A program made the translations under genes and the position numbers. The notes beneath the pieces were generated by a model. That model did not search any database, was not told the origin of the DNA, and saw only the letters and a list, made by a program, of their open reading frames with translations. Shown piece by piece: positions 10,804 to 19,513 of a stretch of 64,000 bases of DNA (positions are counted from its first letter, which is position 1; each line of letters begins with the position of its first letter). The DNA comes from Brevibacterium sediminis (GTDB lineage Bacteria; Actinomycetota; Actinomycetes; Actinomycetales; Brevibacteriaceae), in contig NZ_JABKDD010000011.1 of assembly GCF_013623905.1 (NCBI RefSeq), forward strand, positions 1 to 64,000. Reading direction: 5' to 3'.

Positions 10804-11760
10804 ATGACAATATCGACGACGTCCCAGCCCTACAGCGGTGCCCCTTTCGACAACGCATCGGTAGCCGCGCGCTTGGCGGAGCTGCCGACGACCGCCGACG
10901 CCGAGGCGCTGACGGTGTCCACCGACCAGGGAGAGTTCACTGCTTTCCGGGCGACACCTGCGCATCCGGATCCCGACCTCGGCGACGCGATCCTTCTGCA
11001 CGGGTGGCCGGAATACGCGTCGTGCTGGGAGAAGACCGCAGCGCTGCTCCTCGAGCAGGGAATGGGTGTGTTCGCCTACGACCAACGAGGATATTCGCCG
11101 GGAATACGGCCGGATTCAGTCGGGGAGTATACGATCGCGCGCCTGGTCGCCGACCTCGACGAAGTCTCCCGCGCGGCGGGACTCGAACGCTTCCACCTCG
11201 TCGGTCATGATTGGGGCGGACTGGTCGCGTGGCCCTTTGCCGCGAACCACCCGCAGCGTCTGCACACCTGCACCGTCGTGTCGACGCCGCACCCCAGAGC
11301 GCTGGGCAAACAGCTGAAGACGGACGACGATCAGTATGAACGCATGGGCTATATGCGGTCGATCCAAGACCACCCGGAGGGAGTGGCCCGAACATTGCTG
11401 CGCGATGACGGAAAGAAGCTGGTCGATCTCTACGGCGGCGCCGTCCCCGAAGATCTCGCAGCCTCCTATGTTGCGCGATTCAGTGAACCGGGGGCTTTTC
11501 TGTCCGTGCTCAAGTACTACCAGGCGATGGATGGCCGCGATCGGACGCCGAGCACTCCCGTCACGGTACCCACCAGTCTTGTGTGGGGCAGCGAGGATAT
11601 TGCCTTTTCCCGCGCAACCGCAGAGCTCAGCGCTCGCTACGTCGAGGGTCCTTATCGTTTCGTCCCGCTCGAAGGCGCGTCTCATTGGCTTCCCGAATCA
11701 CACCCGAACGACATCGCTACCACGGTGATCAGCCAGGCACGGGAGCACGCGGCGAATTAG
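10804..11760 (+). CDS. Alpha/beta hydrolase, epoxide-hydrolase-like
   Basis: A 318-residue alpha/beta hydrolase. The oxyanion motif HGWPEYASCW and the nucleophile elbow GHDWGG are diagnostic of the epoxide hydrolase/haloalkane dehalogenase branch, where the nucleophile is aspartate rather than serine. A C-terminal histidine lies in GASHWLPE. It likely opens an epoxide to a diol, though some relatives act on esters. An AGGAG site precedes the ATG. The hairpin upstream suggests that it has its own promoter. Confidence 0.85.
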   Translation: MTISTTSQPYSGAPFDNASVAARLAELPTTADAEALTVSTDQGEFTAFRATPAHPDPDLGDAILLHGWPEYASCWEKTAALLLEQGMGVFAYDQRGYSPGIRPDSVGEYTIARLVADLDEVSRAAGLERFHLVGHDWGGLVAWPFAANHPQRLHTCTVVSTPHPRALGKQLKTDDDQYERMGYMRSIQDHPEGVARTLLRDDGKKLVDLYGGAVPEDLAASYVARFSEPGAFLSVLKYYQAMDGRDRTPSTPVTVPTSLVWGSEDIAFSRATAELSARYVEGPYRFVPLEGASHWLPESHPNDIATTVISQAREHAAN

Positions 11761-11943
11761 CGGCGTTCGATTCGATTCTCTATTTCGAATTTGATGTAGG
11801 GCGCACGATCGGGGTTGTCATCGGCTCGAGCGGTCAGGATGGGCCGCCTCGGTGAAAGGAAGCGCGAGATCTTTGATGCTGGCGACAGCGGCAGTACTTC
11901 ACATTCGTGGTATTGGGAGCGTTTGTTCCGTATCGTCGTGTAC

Positions 11944-12444
11944 ATGGGCAGGCCACGATCTGACTACACGGAGCCTCTATCGGCAGGCGAGCGTGCCTTC
12001 TTGCTTGAGGCCACTGATCTCACAGAAGAGGATCTGACTCCGCAGGCGTATGAAGCTGCGCGCATCCAGATCGCTGAGGACCGGGCGCTCGCGGAGAAAG
12101 AGGCGCGTGACTCTGCTCTGACGACTGGCGAGGTGTGCGAACTGCTGGGACGGCAAGGTGCCAGTATTCGTCGCTTGAAGTCGGCAGGTGACTTGTACGT
12201 CCTGCCGACGAGTAATGGGCGCGCCACACTGTTTCCAGCTTGGCAGTTCGTGGGCGAACAGGTGGTTCCGGGGCTGCGGACGATCATCCCAAACTTCCCG
12301 GAGCATGCGCATCCACTGACTATTCAGCAGTTTATGACAGAGGCGAACGATGAGCTGGACGGCAGATCACCCGTCGAGTGGCTGAACGCCAGACGTGCCA
12401 TCGAAACAGTGGCTTCGCTGGTTGCTGAGCTGGCGTACGAATGA
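11944..12444 (+). CDS. Orphan MbcA/Xre-like antitoxin-type DNA-binding protein
   Basis: A 166-residue protein that I recognise only by architecture. Residues 65-110 look like a MerR/Xre-type helix-turn-helix (TTGEVCELLGRQGASIRRLK). The C-terminus holds a DGRSPVEWL motif followed by a helix, like the C-terminal region of antitoxins paired with RES-domain toxins. The longer frame to 11815 has no ribosome-binding site, and the ATG at 11944 lacks a clear one as well, so the mRNA may be leaderless. No RES toxin gene adjoins it: the next gene is a DUF3500 gene on the other strand. It could be a stand-alone regulator. Confidence 0.6.
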   Translation: MGRPRSDYTEPLSAGERAFLLEATDLTEEDLTPQAYEAARIQIAEDRALAEKEARDSALTTGEVCELLGRQGASIRRLKSAGDLYVLPTSNGRATLFPAWQFVGEQVVPGLRTIIPNFPEHAHPLTIQQFMTEANDELDGRSPVEWLNARRAIETVASLVAELAYE

Positions 12445-12542
12445 GTCGGCACCCGTGGGGTTGTGATTCGGATGTGCCTATCTGCTCGTCGCGCGGATAC
12501 TGCTGTTGACCCACGTCGCCGCTCAATGCGCAGTCGACATGT

Positions 12543-13790
12543 TCACTGTTGCCATTGGCGGACCCAGGCTCGACCGTAGTCGTTGCCGTTGGGGACACGC
12601 ATGAGTGTGTGAACATGGAAGCGCTGAGGGGTGTCATAGTCGAGAAACACTCCACAATGGTGGTCGAGCTCGACGATGAGCACCGGTGATTGGAACCGGT
12701 AGTAGAACACGTCGCCCGGTTCGGTTCCGCCGATCCAACAGAAATATGACTCGTTCAGGTGCTCTTCGACCTCGCGCAGCTTCGCGCGACGCGGCCCCTC
12801 AGGCAGGATGTTGAGAAAGGTGTTGACAAGGTCGACAACAGCCTTCTTGGCCGGAGCATCCAGTGTTCCGACCTGTATCCCTTCGTAGGGGATGACACGA
12901 TTATCCTGAAACGCCCCGGCCAGATGCCGCTCGTCACCAGGATGAATGCGGCCCTCTGGCATTTCAGGATCGATAATCTCGTCGTATATGACCGCCTCGG
13001 CGCGCTGGTCCTGACTCAGCAGAGTCATGAGGGTGGTGCCTGCATCGACACGGTCATCGAAGGAACGCAGACCGGCGTGTGGTCCATCGTCGATTTCGTT
13101 GGGCTCTGCCCCGTGGAACACTGGTGATATCGTCATTCGGCCTTCAATGACAAGACAGTTCACGGCACAGTGATGACCGTAGAGTTGCCAACCCCAAGGG
13201 GCCCTGGCGTCAGGGTCGCCATAGACGGCGAAGTTGTATGAGTATCGTCCGAGGATGTTTTCCAGACCAACGACTTCGCCGAGGAATTCGTTGATGAGCA
13301 TCATCGCGTGGGTGAGCTCGAAGCCCTCGCGACTCAAGCTCGCACGGACGAGGTTCAGAGCAGCCTGCCGAACGGGCTCTGCAGCGAATTCGAGCCGTAG
13401 ACCGGTGTCGAACTGCATGAACTCAGGATTGGCCCAGGTCTGCCATTCGACTGCATCAACCGGGTAACGCAGCTTAGCCCTCTCGTCCGGAGAACACACA
13501 GCGAACAATTCCTCCACGGCGCGAAGCATTTCTGCGATGGGAGCTTCTTCGCCGGGTTCGGCCGGGGTCAGAGGGTAGAGGCCTTCGGCGATCTGCCCAT
13601 CCGCAGTGATCCCTCTGAACTCATTGAGATAGAGGGGCTCCCACCCTGCAATGAGGCCGCCGGTGAATGTGCCCGGAGACTTAGCAACCTCACGGTACTC
13701 GTAGGCGTCGAGTTCCTTGAGGTCGTCGATACGCGGATGGCCAGGCGGATACAAGAACTGTCGGAACGGTGTCGACTTCTCTGCAGACAT
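12543..13790 (-). CDS. DUF3500-family protein
   Basis: A 415-residue protein with hallmarks of DUF3500: GWQLYGHHCAVN, LDHHCGVFLDYDTPQRFHVHT and the terminal MRVPNGNDYG. The several conserved histidines suggest a metal site, but no reaction is established for the family. There is no signal peptide. It is the second gene of a unit that begins with the GntR regulator 20 bases upstream, so it is probably under the same control as the divergent flavonoid-type operon. A role in degrading an aromatic or phenolic substrate is possible but unproven. Confidence 0.75.
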   Translation of the reverse strand: MSAEKSTPFRQFLYPPGHPRIDDLKELDAYEYREVAKSPGTFTGGLIAGWEPLYLNEFRGITADGQIAEGLYPLTPAEPGEEAPIAEMLRAVEELFAVCSPDERAKLRYPVDAVEWQTWANPEFMQFDTGLRLEFAAEPVRQAALNLVRASLSREGFELTHAMMLINEFLGEVVGLENILGRYSYNFAVYGDPDARAPWGWQLYGHHCAVNCLVIEGRMTISPVFHGAEPNEIDDGPHAGLRSFDDRVDAGTTLMTLLSQDQRAEAVIYDEIIDPEMPEGRIHPGDERHLAGAFQDNRVIPYEGIQVGTLDAPAKKAVVDLVNTFLNILPEGPRRAKLREVEEHLNESYFCWIGGTEPGDVFYYRFQSPVLIVELDHHCGVFLDYDTPQRFHVHTLMRVPNGNDYGRAWVRQWQQ

Positions 13791-13810
13791 CTAATTCTTT
13801 CCTTCGGCAG

Positions 13811-14542
13811 TCAGATGCGTGATGAAGCATGGGAGGCGACGGCTCGGCGGACGGCTTCGAGGTCACCTGACGTGATTGCGTCGACGAGGTCCTCGTGGAC
13901 TCGCAGGCGCTCGCCCCAATAGCTCGAATCGACTTCGCCGTCCTGCTCTGCATGGGCACCGGACAGGAATCCCAAGGTGCTTTCGTAGACGGGGCGGGCC
14001 ATTGAGTTCGGGCAGATCGCTGCGATTGCCGCGTGGAGCTTCCAGTTGCTTTGCATGAATTGATCCCAGGACTCGGCTCCTCGCATTTCGTCGAGGACAG
14101 AGTCGAGCACACGGCAGTCGGCTGCAGAGCGGTGGATCGCTGCCTTGACGGCAATGAGCTCCTCGAGTGACTCGCGCAGTTCAATGGCATCCGCGGCCGA
14201 CGCGGGATCGCCGTCGACGCGCATGAGCGTGTGGCGGAGCCGGACGATCGGAGTTGTCTTCGCTACGAAAAGTCCTCCGCCCCTGCCCGGTTTGACGACG
14301 AGGACTCCGCGGTCCCGGAGCAGCTTGACTGCTTCGCTGACGGTGGTCCGAGCCAGGCCGGTCTCCTCACGGATGGTCTCGAGGGTGCCGAAGAAGTCGC
14401 CGGCACTCAGCTTGCGCTCGTGGATGGATTCGCGGATCGACTCGGCAAGGTGCTCCCCACGTGAGAGTGGGCGGGAATGACCGTCTGCTGTCGGGAAGAG
14501 TCCCCGGGAGAGGTTCTGGACATCGTCAGTGATCTGTGCCAT
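13811..14542 (-). CDS. GntR-family regulator (FCD/FadR type)
   Basis: A 243-residue regulator with an N-terminal winged helix (LETIREETGLARTTVSEAVK) and a C-terminal all-helical FCD domain with metal/ligand residues in ELRESLEEL and NWKLHAAIA. FCD regulators sense small organic acids. It is divergent from the catabolic operon that starts at 14605. The 62-base gap contains a perfect palindrome, so it probably represses both its own gene and the operon. A purine/AT-rich TTAAAT box lies 6 bases before the ATG, compatible with a leaderless mRNA. Confidence 0.9.
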   Translation of the reverse strand: MAQITDDVQNLSRGLFPTADGHSRPLSRGEHLAESIRESIHERKLSAGDFFGTLETIREETGLARTTVSEAVKLLRDRGVLVVKPGRGGGLFVAKTTPIVRLRHTLMRVDGDPASAADAIELRESLEELIAVKAAIHRSAADCRVLDSVLDEMRGAESWDQFMQSNWKLHAAIAAICPNSMARPVYESTLGFLSGAHAEQDGEVDSSYWGERLRVHEDLVDAITSGDLEAVRRAVASHASSRI

Positions 14543-14561
14543 ATTTCTATTTAACCATACA

Positions 14562-14577
14562 AAACATACATATGTTT
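14562..14577. promoter_or_regulatory. GntR operator palindrome
   Basis: AAACATA and TATGTTT are perfect 7-base inverted arms around CA. The site lies in the middle of the 62-base divergent region between the GntR gene and the FAH gene, which is the expected place for autoregulation and operon repression. The surroundings are unusually AT-rich for this genome. Confidence 0.65.
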
Positions 14578-14604
14578 AAGACCTTTAAATCTTGGGGAGA
14601 TGCA

Positions 14605-15459
14605 ATGAAGCTCATCGGGCTGGAAGCTCCGGACCGCACCATCGTCGTGGCCAACAGGTTGTCTGCGACCGAAGCGCGGGTCATCGCGGAACTCCGAGAG
14701 TTCTGGACCGATGCTGCCGCTTACATCGTGAGTGCCGGTGATTCTGACAGCAGCGCTGACGGCGATGTCGTCGCCATTGCTGACTACCGTGTCGTTCCTC
14801 CGGTTCTTCCCGAAGCTCGGGTCATCTGCATCGGACTGAACTATCGTGCTCACCACGCCGAAGGCAGCTTCAAGGAAGAGGCGTTTCCAGAGCATCCGAC
14901 GCTCTTCGCCCGCTGGACTCGCAGTCTCAGTGTCGACGGTGCCGAGATTCCTGTGCCGGCCAACGAGCGAGGGCTCGATTGGGAGGGCGAGATCATGGCG
15001 TACCTCGGGGCCTCTCTCACTGATGCCAACGAGGACGAAGCTCAGGCCGCGATCGTCGGATACTCGACCTTCAACGATGTCACTTCGCGGATCGCGCAGA
15101 AACTCACTTCTCAGTGGACACTCGGGAAGAACGGTGACGGCTCGGGCCCACTTGGTCCCATCGTCCCGGCTACTGAAGTCGGCAGCCTCGCCGAAGGATT
15201 GCGCGTCCAGACCCGCGTCAACGGTGAGACCGTGCAAGACGGCAACACGGCCGACATCGTCTACTCCCCGGCATCGACTCTGGCCCTCATCTCTCGTACC
15301 TTCACCTTGCGGCCTGGTGACCTCCTGGCTACCGGCACCCCCGACGGTGTCGGTTACACGCGCGAGCCCGAATGGCTGCTCCAGCCTGGCGACACCGTCG
15401 AAGTCGAGGTCGATCGGCTCGGCACCCTGAAAAATCGCATCACCGCGCGCTCAAACTGA
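14605..15459 (+). CDS. Fumarylacetoacetate hydrolase-family protein
   Basis: A 284-residue FAH-family enzyme. It has the metal-binding glutamates in DWEGEIM, then GYSTFNDVTSR, and the PLGP turn and GTPDGVGYT near the C-terminus. Family members hydrolyse C-C bonds of acylpyruvates or decarboxylate/hydrate ring-fission products of aromatic pathways. I chose the ATG at 14605, which has GGGGAG upstream. The longer frame to 14536 runs through the operator. It is the first gene of an operon with aromatic-type transporter and monooxygenase genes, so a late step in ring-cleavage catabolism is likely. Confidence 0.88.
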   Translation: MKLIGLEAPDRTIVVANRLSATEARVIAELREFWTDAAAYIVSAGDSDSSADGDVVAIADYRVVPPVLPEARVICIGLNYRAHHAEGSFKEEAFPEHPTLFARWTRSLSVDGAEIPVPANERGLDWEGEIMAYLGASLTDANEDEAQAAIVGYSTFNDVTSRIAQKLTSQWTLGKNGDGSGPLGPIVPATEVGSLAEGLRVQTRVNGETVQDGNTADIVYSPASTLALISRTFTLRPGDLLATGTPDGVGYTREPEWLLQPGDTVEVEVDRLGTLKNRITARSN

Positions 15460-15495
15460 GTGACGCGCCACCCTCCACTTCAAAGGCGAAGACAA

Positions 15496-16746
15496 ATGAC
15501 AAAGCTGCGACCGCCCACTTGGGCCATCCTCCTCATCTGCTGGGTTGCGCTCCTCTGCGACGGATACGACCTCTACGTCTACGGCGCCACTCTGCCCGGA
15601 TTCCTCGGTGACCCGAGCTGGGGCGTGACGAAGAGCCTCGCGGGGACCGTCGGCAGCATCGCTCTCGTCGGGATGCTGCTCGGTTCTCTGGCCGCAGGCA
15701 CTCTCACTGACAGGCTTGGGCGGAGAAAGCTGCTCATGACCTCGCTCGGGATCTTCAGCATCGGCATGATCCTGTGCGCTGTCGCGCCGAACTTCACGGT
15801 CTTCGCAATCTTCCGCTTCATCACCTGCATCGGGGTCGGCGGGGTCCTGCCCACTGCAGTGGCCATCGCGAACGAGTCGGCGCCGAAGGGCAAGGTCTCC
15901 CTCGCCGTCGGTGCCGTGCTCACTGGACCGCCGGTCGGCTCACTGGTGGGTGCGTTGACAGCCACGGCTCTTGTCGTCGACCACGGTGTACGGCCCGTCT
16001 ACGCTCTCGGCGGACTCTCAATCATCCTGCTGATAGTCGTGTGGCGGTGGATGCCGGAGTCCGAAGTCTTCCTCGCAGCAAAGGAAGCACCGGTGTCTGG
16101 TGGGCACAGGGGTGCCTCAGTCTCACGACTCTTCACCGCCCGTCAGCTGGTGCCTACGCTGCTGTTCTGGATTGTCTGCGCAATCAGCATGCTGACGATG
16201 TTCGGAATCACGACCTGGCTTCCAGTCATCATGCAGGGCGCCGGATTCGCCGCACAGTCCTCGATCGCGTTCCTCTCGATCTACTCAGTGGGATGCATCA
16301 TCGGAACAGTGGTCATCGCATGGATAGCGCAGCAGTCGGCACCGAAGTATATGGTCATCCTCGGGTTCTCGATCGCTGCAATGTCGCTGCTGGCTGTGTC
16401 GATGACACAGAATCATCTCCTGCTCTTCGTGGCGATCTTCTTCGCCGGAGTCGGCGGGATGGGAACACAGAATATGATCAATGATCACATCGCCCAGTAC
16501 TATCCGGCCCAGGTCCGTGCCACCGGGCTCGGTTGGGCTCTCGCAGCCGGGCGCCTCGGCGCCATCGCCGGTCCAACCTATGGTGCGGTCGCCGCTACCG
16601 TCGGCGGTTCACCGGGAGCCGCGGCGATGTGGTTCGCAATCCCCGCGGTGCTCGGTGCAGTCGCCGCCGTCGCCATGCCGCTCCGAGACAAGACCGCATC
16701 GACACCTACACCAAAGAACACCACCGCTGAAGGAGTCTCTTCGTGA
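15496..16746 (+). CDS. MFS transporter, aromatic acid:H+ symporter type
   Basis: A 416-residue membrane protein with 12 predicted hydrophobic segments. The first helix carries CDGYDLYVYGATLP, matching the D-G-x-D motif of the aromatic-acid (AAHS) family (PcaK, BenK, MhpT). The loop motif GTLTDRLGRRK is present. It should import a phenolic or aromatic acid. The start at 15496 has an AAAGGCGAAG site; a GTG at 15460 overlaps the previous stop. The stop overlaps the next GTG by 4 bases, so it is coupled to the monooxygenase gene. Confidence 0.9.
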   Translation: MTKLRPPTWAILLICWVALLCDGYDLYVYGATLPGFLGDPSWGVTKSLAGTVGSIALVGMLLGSLAAGTLTDRLGRRKLLMTSLGIFSIGMILCAVAPNFTVFAIFRFITCIGVGGVLPTAVAIANESAPKGKVSLAVGAVLTGPPVGSLVGALTATALVVDHGVRPVYALGGLSIILLIVVWRWMPESEVFLAAKEAPVSGGHRGASVSRLFTARQLVPTLLFWIVCAISMLTMFGITTWLPVIMQGAGFAAQSSIAFLSIYSVGCIIGTVVIAWIAQQSAPKYMVILGFSIAAMSLLAVSMTQNHLLLFVAIFFAGVGGMGTQNMINDHIAQYYPAQVRATGLGWALAAGRLGAIAGPTYGAVAATVGGSPGAAAMWFAIPAVLGAVAAVAMPLRDKTASTPTPKNTTAEGVSS

Positions 16747-18491
16747 CCATCGTCCACGGGCTCGACCAGGTTCCCGTTTGCACTACTGTCGCCATCGCCG
16801 GCGGTGGTCCGAGCGGAACCTATCTGGCTCTTCGCCTGGCCGCAGCGGGCATCGACTCAGTCGTTCTCGAACCGCGAGCCGAGATCGATCACCTGCGGCC
16901 GCGTGCCAAGACTACGAACGCTCGGACCATGTCACTGTTGGCGGGCATCGGACTGGCGGAAGCGATCCGCGAGAAGGCATCTTTGCCTGTGTCCTATTCC
17001 CAGGACGTCATCTTCTGCACGAGCTTGAAGGGGCATGAACTGAGGCGCTTCCATCAGGCGTTCCAACTCGTCGACGGCGACTACGAGCTCTCTCCGGAAG
17101 TCGGCCAGCAGATCCCGCAGCCGCAAGTCGAAGAAGTGCTGCGCGAGGCAGCGGCGCACAGCGAACACATCACCTATGTCACTGGAGTGCGAGCGCAGGA
17201 AGCTGATCCGTCGGCCTCGGCTGTTCGCGTCGTCGCTGCTGATGACAGCCAGGATGCCGGCGTCGACTTGGAGGCGGAATGGATCATCGGCGCCGATGGT
17301 GGGGCATCGCGAGTCCGCAAGGCGCTGGGCATCGACTTCAGAGGAACGAGTGCTCCACGCCCGAATTTCAACGTGGTCTTCACTTCGGCGAAGCTTCGTG
17401 AACAAGTGAGCATCGACCCGGCCGTGCAATGGTGGATCGTCAATGAGGCCATTTCGGGCATGATCGGAGAGCTCGACCGTGACGGCACGTGGTGGGCCAT
17501 TCTGCAGGGATGCGATCCCATCGAGGACCCCGCCGAGGTGGCCGCAGCGATTCGGGCAATGGCCGGGGTCGGTCCCGACGTTGACATCGAGGTGCTCGCT
17601 ACCGATTCGTGGACTGCGCGGATGCTGCTCGCCGACTCCTACGGCGGCAAGGAAAGCGACAGACGGGTCTTCCTCATCGGCGATGCGGCCCACCTCAATC
17701 CGCCGTGGGGCGGACATGGCTTCAACACCTGTATCTCTGACGCGGAGAATCTCGCGTGGAAGCTCATTGCCGTCCACGACGGGTGGGCGGATCCGGGCCT
17801 CCTCGACAGCTACGAAGAAGAACGACGTCCCGTTGCCGCTCGAATGATCGCGGATGCCGCGGCAAACGGCAAAGCCCTCGCCTATGACTTCATCGACCCG
17901 CTGCTTGATGCGGACAACGCTCGGGGCGAATCCGTACGTGCGCGGGTCCACGAGGCGCTGGCGGTCAAGACCAGTGAGTTCCACTCCGAGGGGCTGGTCC
18001 TCGGATACGAGTACGCCGGGACTTCGCGCGTCGCGGCTGGTCCTAAACCCTTCGTCGATTCGGTCGAATACCGCCCTCAGGCTCTGCCAGGGTGCCTGCT
18101 GCCGCATTTTCGACTCACGAACGGTGCGAGCGTATATCCCGATGCACACGGATTCACCTTGTTCGTCACCGACGGCCCTGCAGTTCACCTCGCCACAGAG
18201 TCACTTGAGCGAACGGCTCGAGAGCACGCGATCCCACTCCAGATCGTCCACTTGACAGGGGCAGACGCCGACGCGGCGCGTGTGCGCTGGGGCGAGGATA
18301 CGGTGCTCGTGAGGCCGGACCTTCACATCGCGGCTACTGCCTCGACAGGCACCGGCGGGACGACCCCGGACAAGGCCTTGTCGTCGGCGCTCCTCAAAGC
18401 CGTCAAGAGACCGACGGGCAGTTCGACGGCGAACAGCCATTCGAGCACTCAATCGCCGCACGCCACAACTCACCACAGGGAGGCATCATGA
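16743..18491 (+). CDS. FAD-dependent aromatic hydroxylase (MhpA/PheA-like)
   Basis: A 582-residue class A flavoprotein monooxygenase. The FAD-binding GGGPSGTYLALRLA lies at residues 20-33, the DG motif in IIGADGGASRVRK, and the GD motif in VFLIGDAAHLNPPWGGHGFN. The C-terminal thioredoxin-like domain, typical of phenol hydroxylase and 3-(3-hydroxyphenyl)propionate hydroxylase, is present. It hydroxylates a phenolic ring using NAD(P)H and oxygen. It starts with GTG overlapping the transporter stop, and its own stop overlaps the esterase start. In the proposed pathway it would hydroxylate a phloroglucinol- or hydroxybenzoate-type fragment. Confidence 0.9.
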   Translation: MTIVHGLDQVPVCTTVAIAGGGPSGTYLALRLAAAGIDSVVLEPRAEIDHLRPRAKTTNARTMSLLAGIGLAEAIREKASLPVSYSQDVIFCTSLKGHELRRFHQAFQLVDGDYELSPEVGQQIPQPQVEEVLREAAAHSEHITYVTGVRAQEADPSASAVRVVAADDSQDAGVDLEAEWIIGADGGASRVRKALGIDFRGTSAPRPNFNVVFTSAKLREQVSIDPAVQWWIVNEAISGMIGELDRDGTWWAILQGCDPIEDPAEVAAAIRAMAGVGPDVDIEVLATDSWTARMLLADSYGGKESDRRVFLIGDAAHLNPPWGGHGFNTCISDAENLAWKLIAVHDGWADPGLLDSYEEERRPVAARMIADAAANGKALAYDFIDPLLDADNARGESVRARVHEALAVKTSEFHSEGLVLGYEYAGTSRVAAGPKPFVDSVEYRPQALPGCLLPHFRLTNGASVYPDAHGFTLFVTDGPAVHLATESLERTAREHAIPLQIVHLTGADADAARVRWGEDTVLVRPDLHIAATASTGTGGTTPDKALSSALLKAVKRPTGSSTANSHSSTQSPHATTHHREAS

Positions 18492-19465
18492 CACGCACCG
18501 CCTCATTCGATCCGGTTCATCCTGAGCTGCTCCTTGACCTTGAGGCTCCCACCGGACAGCCGCCGAAGACCGGATGGCCCGTGATCGTCTGGATCCACGG
18601 AGGCGGCTGGAGGCTGCAGGACCGCACAGCACGACCCGACTTCTCTCGCCACTTCTGTGAGTCCGGCTTCGCGATGGTCTCCATCGACTACCGCCTTGCA
18701 CCCGAGCACCCGCATCCGGCTCAAGTCCTCGACCTGCGTCAAGCACTCCGCTGGCTGCGCAGACATGCGAACGCGTACAGTCTCGACAGCGAGTCGATCG
18801 GCCTGTGGGGCTCCTCGGCAGGTTCTCATATCGCCGCCTTCACGGCGTTGAGCGCCCATATCCCGCGTTTGCCCGGAGAGACGATTCCCGCTGATGACGA
18901 CAAACTGAGCACCGAGGTGGCCTGTGTCGTCGACGGCTACGGACCCACCGACATCACCGCCCTGCTGCCAGGGTTGACGGAGTCAACATCCGGACGAGAG
19001 TCACGACAAGGGCCGGGGGATCGGCGCACTGCCACTCCAGAGGAGGACCTCCTCGGCGGACTTCCTGCCACCGCGACCGCATACGAGACTCTGCGGAGCA
19101 GGGCCCGTGAAGCGAGTCCGACGTTCCTCGACATCAACATTCCGCCGCCCTTCTTCATCCTCCACGGAACCGCGGACACCGCAGTCCCTGTCGATCAGTC
19201 ACGGAAGCTCCACGAGCATCTGAGTGCGAACGGCGGCGAGTCGCTTCTCTACCTCATCGAAGGCTTCGGACACGGCTTCTTCAACCCCGGAGAAGTTCTC
19301 GAACTCGGACCTGGCGTCCGACTCGACAACGGCCGCCTGGAAGCCGAACCCGAAACTCCCTTCACTGCCGACAACCGCGGGGGCTTTGACCCGGGAGGGA
19401 GATACCCGTCGTTTGCACTCGTCCGAGACTTCTTCGCCTATCACCTCGGTGCGCCCAAGCACTGA
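18488..19465 (+). CDS. Alpha/beta hydrolase esterase (HSL-like)
   Basis: A 325-residue hydrolase of the hormone-sensitive-lipase branch. HGGGW forms the oxyanion hole, GSSAGS holds the nucleophilic serine, HGTADTAVPV holds the acid and GFGHGFF the histidine. It overlaps the monooxygenase gene by 4 bases and precedes the cupin gene by 48 bases. Cleavage of quercetin by quercetin 2,3-dioxygenase gives a depside, an aromatic ester. An intracellular esterase beside the cupin is a natural candidate for splitting it, which is an inference. Confidence 0.88.
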   Translation: MTRTASFDPVHPELLLDLEAPTGQPPKTGWPVIVWIHGGGWRLQDRTARPDFSRHFCESGFAMVSIDYRLAPEHPHPAQVLDLRQALRWLRRHANAYSLDSESIGLWGSSAGSHIAAFTALSAHIPRLPGETIPADDDKLSTEVACVVDGYGPTDITALLPGLTESTSGRESRQGPGDRRTATPEEDLLGGLPATATAYETLRSRAREASPTFLDINIPPPFFILHGTADTAVPVDQSRKLHEHLSANGGESLLYLIEGFGHGFFNPGEVLELGPGVRLDNGRLEAEPETPFTADNRGGFDPGGRYPSFALVRDFFAYHLGAPKH

Positions 19466-19513
19466 TCCGCTGCTGCACCGAGCACACCATTCGCCACCGA
19501 CGAAAGGCCCACA

